Below are positions 62,747-64,000 of a stretch of 64,000 nt of DNA, one piece after another. This DNA comes from Candidatus Gallacutalibacter stercoravium (GTDB lineage Bacteria; Bacillota; Clostridia; Oscillospirales; Acutalibacteraceae). A model generated the notes under the pieces. That model was given only the letters and a program-made list of their open reading frames with translations, made no database searches and was not told where the DNA came from. The first letter of the stretch is position 1; the number at the start of each line of letters is the position of its first letter. The stretch is taken from contig DVJE01000044.1 in the NCBI GenBank assembly GCA_018716975.1, positions 1-64,000 of the forward strand, written 5' to 3'. The position numbers and the translations under genes were made by a program.

Positions 62747-63559
62747 CTACCATGCGGTAGGCTGCAAGGCGTCTTTCTCCTTCATCATGCGCAAGAATTC
62801 TTCCCCTGAATATACGCGTATGTTATCGACATCCGAAAAGAAAAGGCCATAGGGAATTACGTAACATTGGTCGCGGCAGGCGATGTAAATCAGTTCTGCT
62901 TGGTACCCCCGGTTTTGATACCGGTAGGTGTAACAGACGGGCACCAAAGCCTGATAATCCCATATGCCGGATGTTTCTAGTAAAACTTGCACTACTTCCG
63001 GGTGAAAGGCATAACCGCCCAACCAGTCGTAACTGCTATAGATAAATTTGTCTTCCCAATAATACCGGGCGGCCTGGTGTTGCTGCGGATCAGCGCCGGT
63101 ATGGGTGAAAGCCAGGAGATGATATAAAGACTCGGAACGCCGCACGGGAAAATACCAGCTGTAGTATTCACTGTTTAAAAGTTCATACGGCACGCCCCCT
63201 TGCGACAGTAGATCGGCCACTTGGAGGGCATCGCAGTTATAAACCTTCACGCCGTTCTCTATAATCAGATTGGCCTCGGGGGCCTCTGCCTCTTCTGTTT
63301 GCGCCAACAGAGGCGCTCCATCTAAAGTGGGGCGCAGCAGATCCAGCATTTGCTCTTGGGTATGGGTAAAATTCTCATAGTCTTCAGCGCTGTCAGAAAT
63401 GGAAAACCGGCGATAATCATATTCAGGTGTTTGGGCCAAAAAACGGGGCGCCAATGCCGCCAAGGTGCCGGTGATACCCCCAACCGCCAGCACACAAGCC
63501 AAACATAGGCCCACTGTTCGCCGCTTTAATTTACGAAAGAACGAAGCAAACCGTTTCAT
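62747..63559 (-). CDS. membrane-anchored protein, member 3 of the four-copy family
   Basis: The start at 63559 follows AAGGGCGG, giving 270 residues; the longer frame to 63700 overlaps its neighbour. One membrane helix (about 15-36) has no lipobox. It keeps the family blocks: YDYRRFSISDSAEDYE opening, ANLIIENGVKVYNCDALQVADLL, YYSWYFPVRR, GGYAFHPEVVQVLLETSGI followed by LVPV, IYIACRDQCYVIPYG and a final VYSGEEFLRMM. It lies 64 bases after member 4 on the same strand. The four proteins share block order but little overall identity, so they must have diverged considerably. Function unknown. Confidence 0.75.
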   Translation of the reverse strand: MKRFASFFRKLKRRTVGLCLACVLAVGGITGTLAALAPRFLAQTPEYDYRRFSISDSAEDYENFTHTQEQMLDLLRPTLDGAPLLAQTEEAEAPEANLIIENGVKVYNCDALQVADLLSQGGVPYELLNSEYYSWYFPVRRSESLYHLLAFTHTGADPQQHQAARYYWEDKFIYSSYDWLGGYAFHPEVVQVLLETSGIWDYQALVPVCYTYRYQNRGYQAELIYIACRDQCYVIPYGLFFSDVDNIRVYSGEEFLRMMKEKDALQPTAW

Positions 63560-63623
63560 AACAACACCGCCCTTTTCACCGGTTGAGATTTGAAAGAAAA
63601 GCATTTTGACGCCGCCGGCTACC

Positions 63624-64000
63624 CTACTTCGGCCAAGATTCCCATGGGATCGGCTCTGCCGGATCCAATTCTGATACATGAAAGGCCAGAATTTCTTCAA
63701 ATTCTTCTTTGGTATACAGATGCAGCCTCTTGAAATACATGCCGTCGTTTCTCCAGTTACCGCTATAGGGGATAAAATAAACGCCCTGATCGCTTTCTAT
63801 ATAGATAGCCTGTACGCCAAAAGTTTCGCCGTCCTTATTGATGCCGGCACTGTCAAAGGGCAGCAGAATACGCGCACCGGTGATGCCTTTTTCGTCCAGC
63901 AGTTCCTGCACGCGCTCCGGATGAAAAGCGTAACCGCCGGTGCCGTCGTCGTTTTCCAAAGTCAGCTGGTGTGAAATATTATACGATTCCTGCAAATCTA
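63624..64000 (-). CDS. member 4 of the four-copy family, N-terminus beyond the window
   Basis: The frame is open to the right edge; a TTG at 63995 is probably internal. The C-terminal 120 residues visible match the second half of member 1 (ESYNISHQ against ESYTYRYA; GTGGYAFHPERVQELLDEKGI against GTLGFLFDPAGLETLLQENG; RILLPFDSAG; AIYIESDQGVYFIPYSG) and of member 3, with a shared LYTKEEFEEIL end. The distal half thus belongs to the same family. The first half, anchor and start are not visible. Confidence 0.7.
   Translation of the reverse strand, partial: DLQESYNISHQLTLENDDGTGGYAFHPERVQELLDEKGITGARILLPFDSAGINKDGETFGVQAIYIESDQGVYFIPYSGNWRNDGMYFKRLHLYTKEEFEEILAFHVSELDPAEPIPWESWPK

Overview
The window looks like a chromosomal segment of a Gram-positive anaerobic clostridium, most likely from the Oscillospirales/Ruminococcaceae group. 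The signs are AGGAGG-type ribosome sites, frequent TTG and GTG starts, a T-box leader, a class B sortase, a YtrA-type GntR/ABC operon, an mreBCD-pbp2-minD-mgsA cluster and several Clostridia-restricted DUF families. The DNA is moderately GC-rich. I found no rRNA, tRNA, CRISPR array, prophage or intact insertion sequence. The taxonomic assignment is inference.

Layout. 1-6.7 kb: an accessory stretch of exported and lipoproteins. It holds a truncated DUF3810 metallopeptidase-like gene, two homologous cysteine-rich lipoproteins on either side of a Crp/Fnr regulator (the second probably frameshifted), a DUF1835-type protein, and two members of an unrecognised anchored protein family. Two more members of that family lie at the far end of the window (62.7-64 kb). 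6.9-11.6 kb: a FucO-like alcohol dehydrogenase, then a membrane glycosyltransferase with an FAD enzyme. 11.7-17.4 kb: cysteine desulfurase and ThiI (tRNA 4-thiouridine), class B sortase, a membrane-anchored CinA-like protein, an unknown acidic protein and a GNAT acetyltransferase. 17.6-22.1 kb: FabV/Ter reductase and SEC-C methionine aminopeptidase on the minus strand, then nucleoside hydrolase with a UroD-like protein. 22.4-25.6 kb: GntR regulator, ABC ATPase and permease behind a perfect palindromic operator. 26-32.8 kb: sodium:solute symporter, YcxB-like protein, ANT(6)-like adenylyltransferase, and a GH2 beta-galactosidase behind a consensus promoter.

33-42 kb is mostly minus strand: LepA, a lipoprotein, a DUF6179/DUF6323 pair, a zinc-ribbon membrane protein with a Tyr/Gln-rich repeat tail, and a PfkB fructokinase; an FAD oxidoreductase and a small protein are on the plus strand. 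42.6-49 kb is the cell-shape cluster (MreB, MreC, MreD, PBP2) followed by a separately promoted minD-like gene and methylglyoxal synthase. 49.1-54.6 kb is a T-box-led run hisS, two tandem serine hydrolases, aspS; the specifier aligns as GAC (Asp). 54.7-64 kb holds GNAT, SDR, an Lgt-like protein with two altered key residues, an AraC/GyrI regulator, an AT-richer patch (P-loop kinase and a GrpB-pyrophosphatase fusion), DUF4321, dUTPase, a metallophosphoesterase and the last two members of the anchored family.

How the genes work together. Supported units are tRNA thiolation (desulfurase to ThiI), envelope elongation (mre/PBP2), aminoacyl-tRNA supply (T-box hisS/aspS) and sugar use (beta-galactosidase, fructokinase, FucO-like reductase). 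The strongest candidates for something undescribed are the four-member anchored family, the paired cysteine-rich lipoproteins with their Crp-type regulator, the DUF6179/DUF6323 pair, and the serine-hydrolase pair held inside the synthetase operon.
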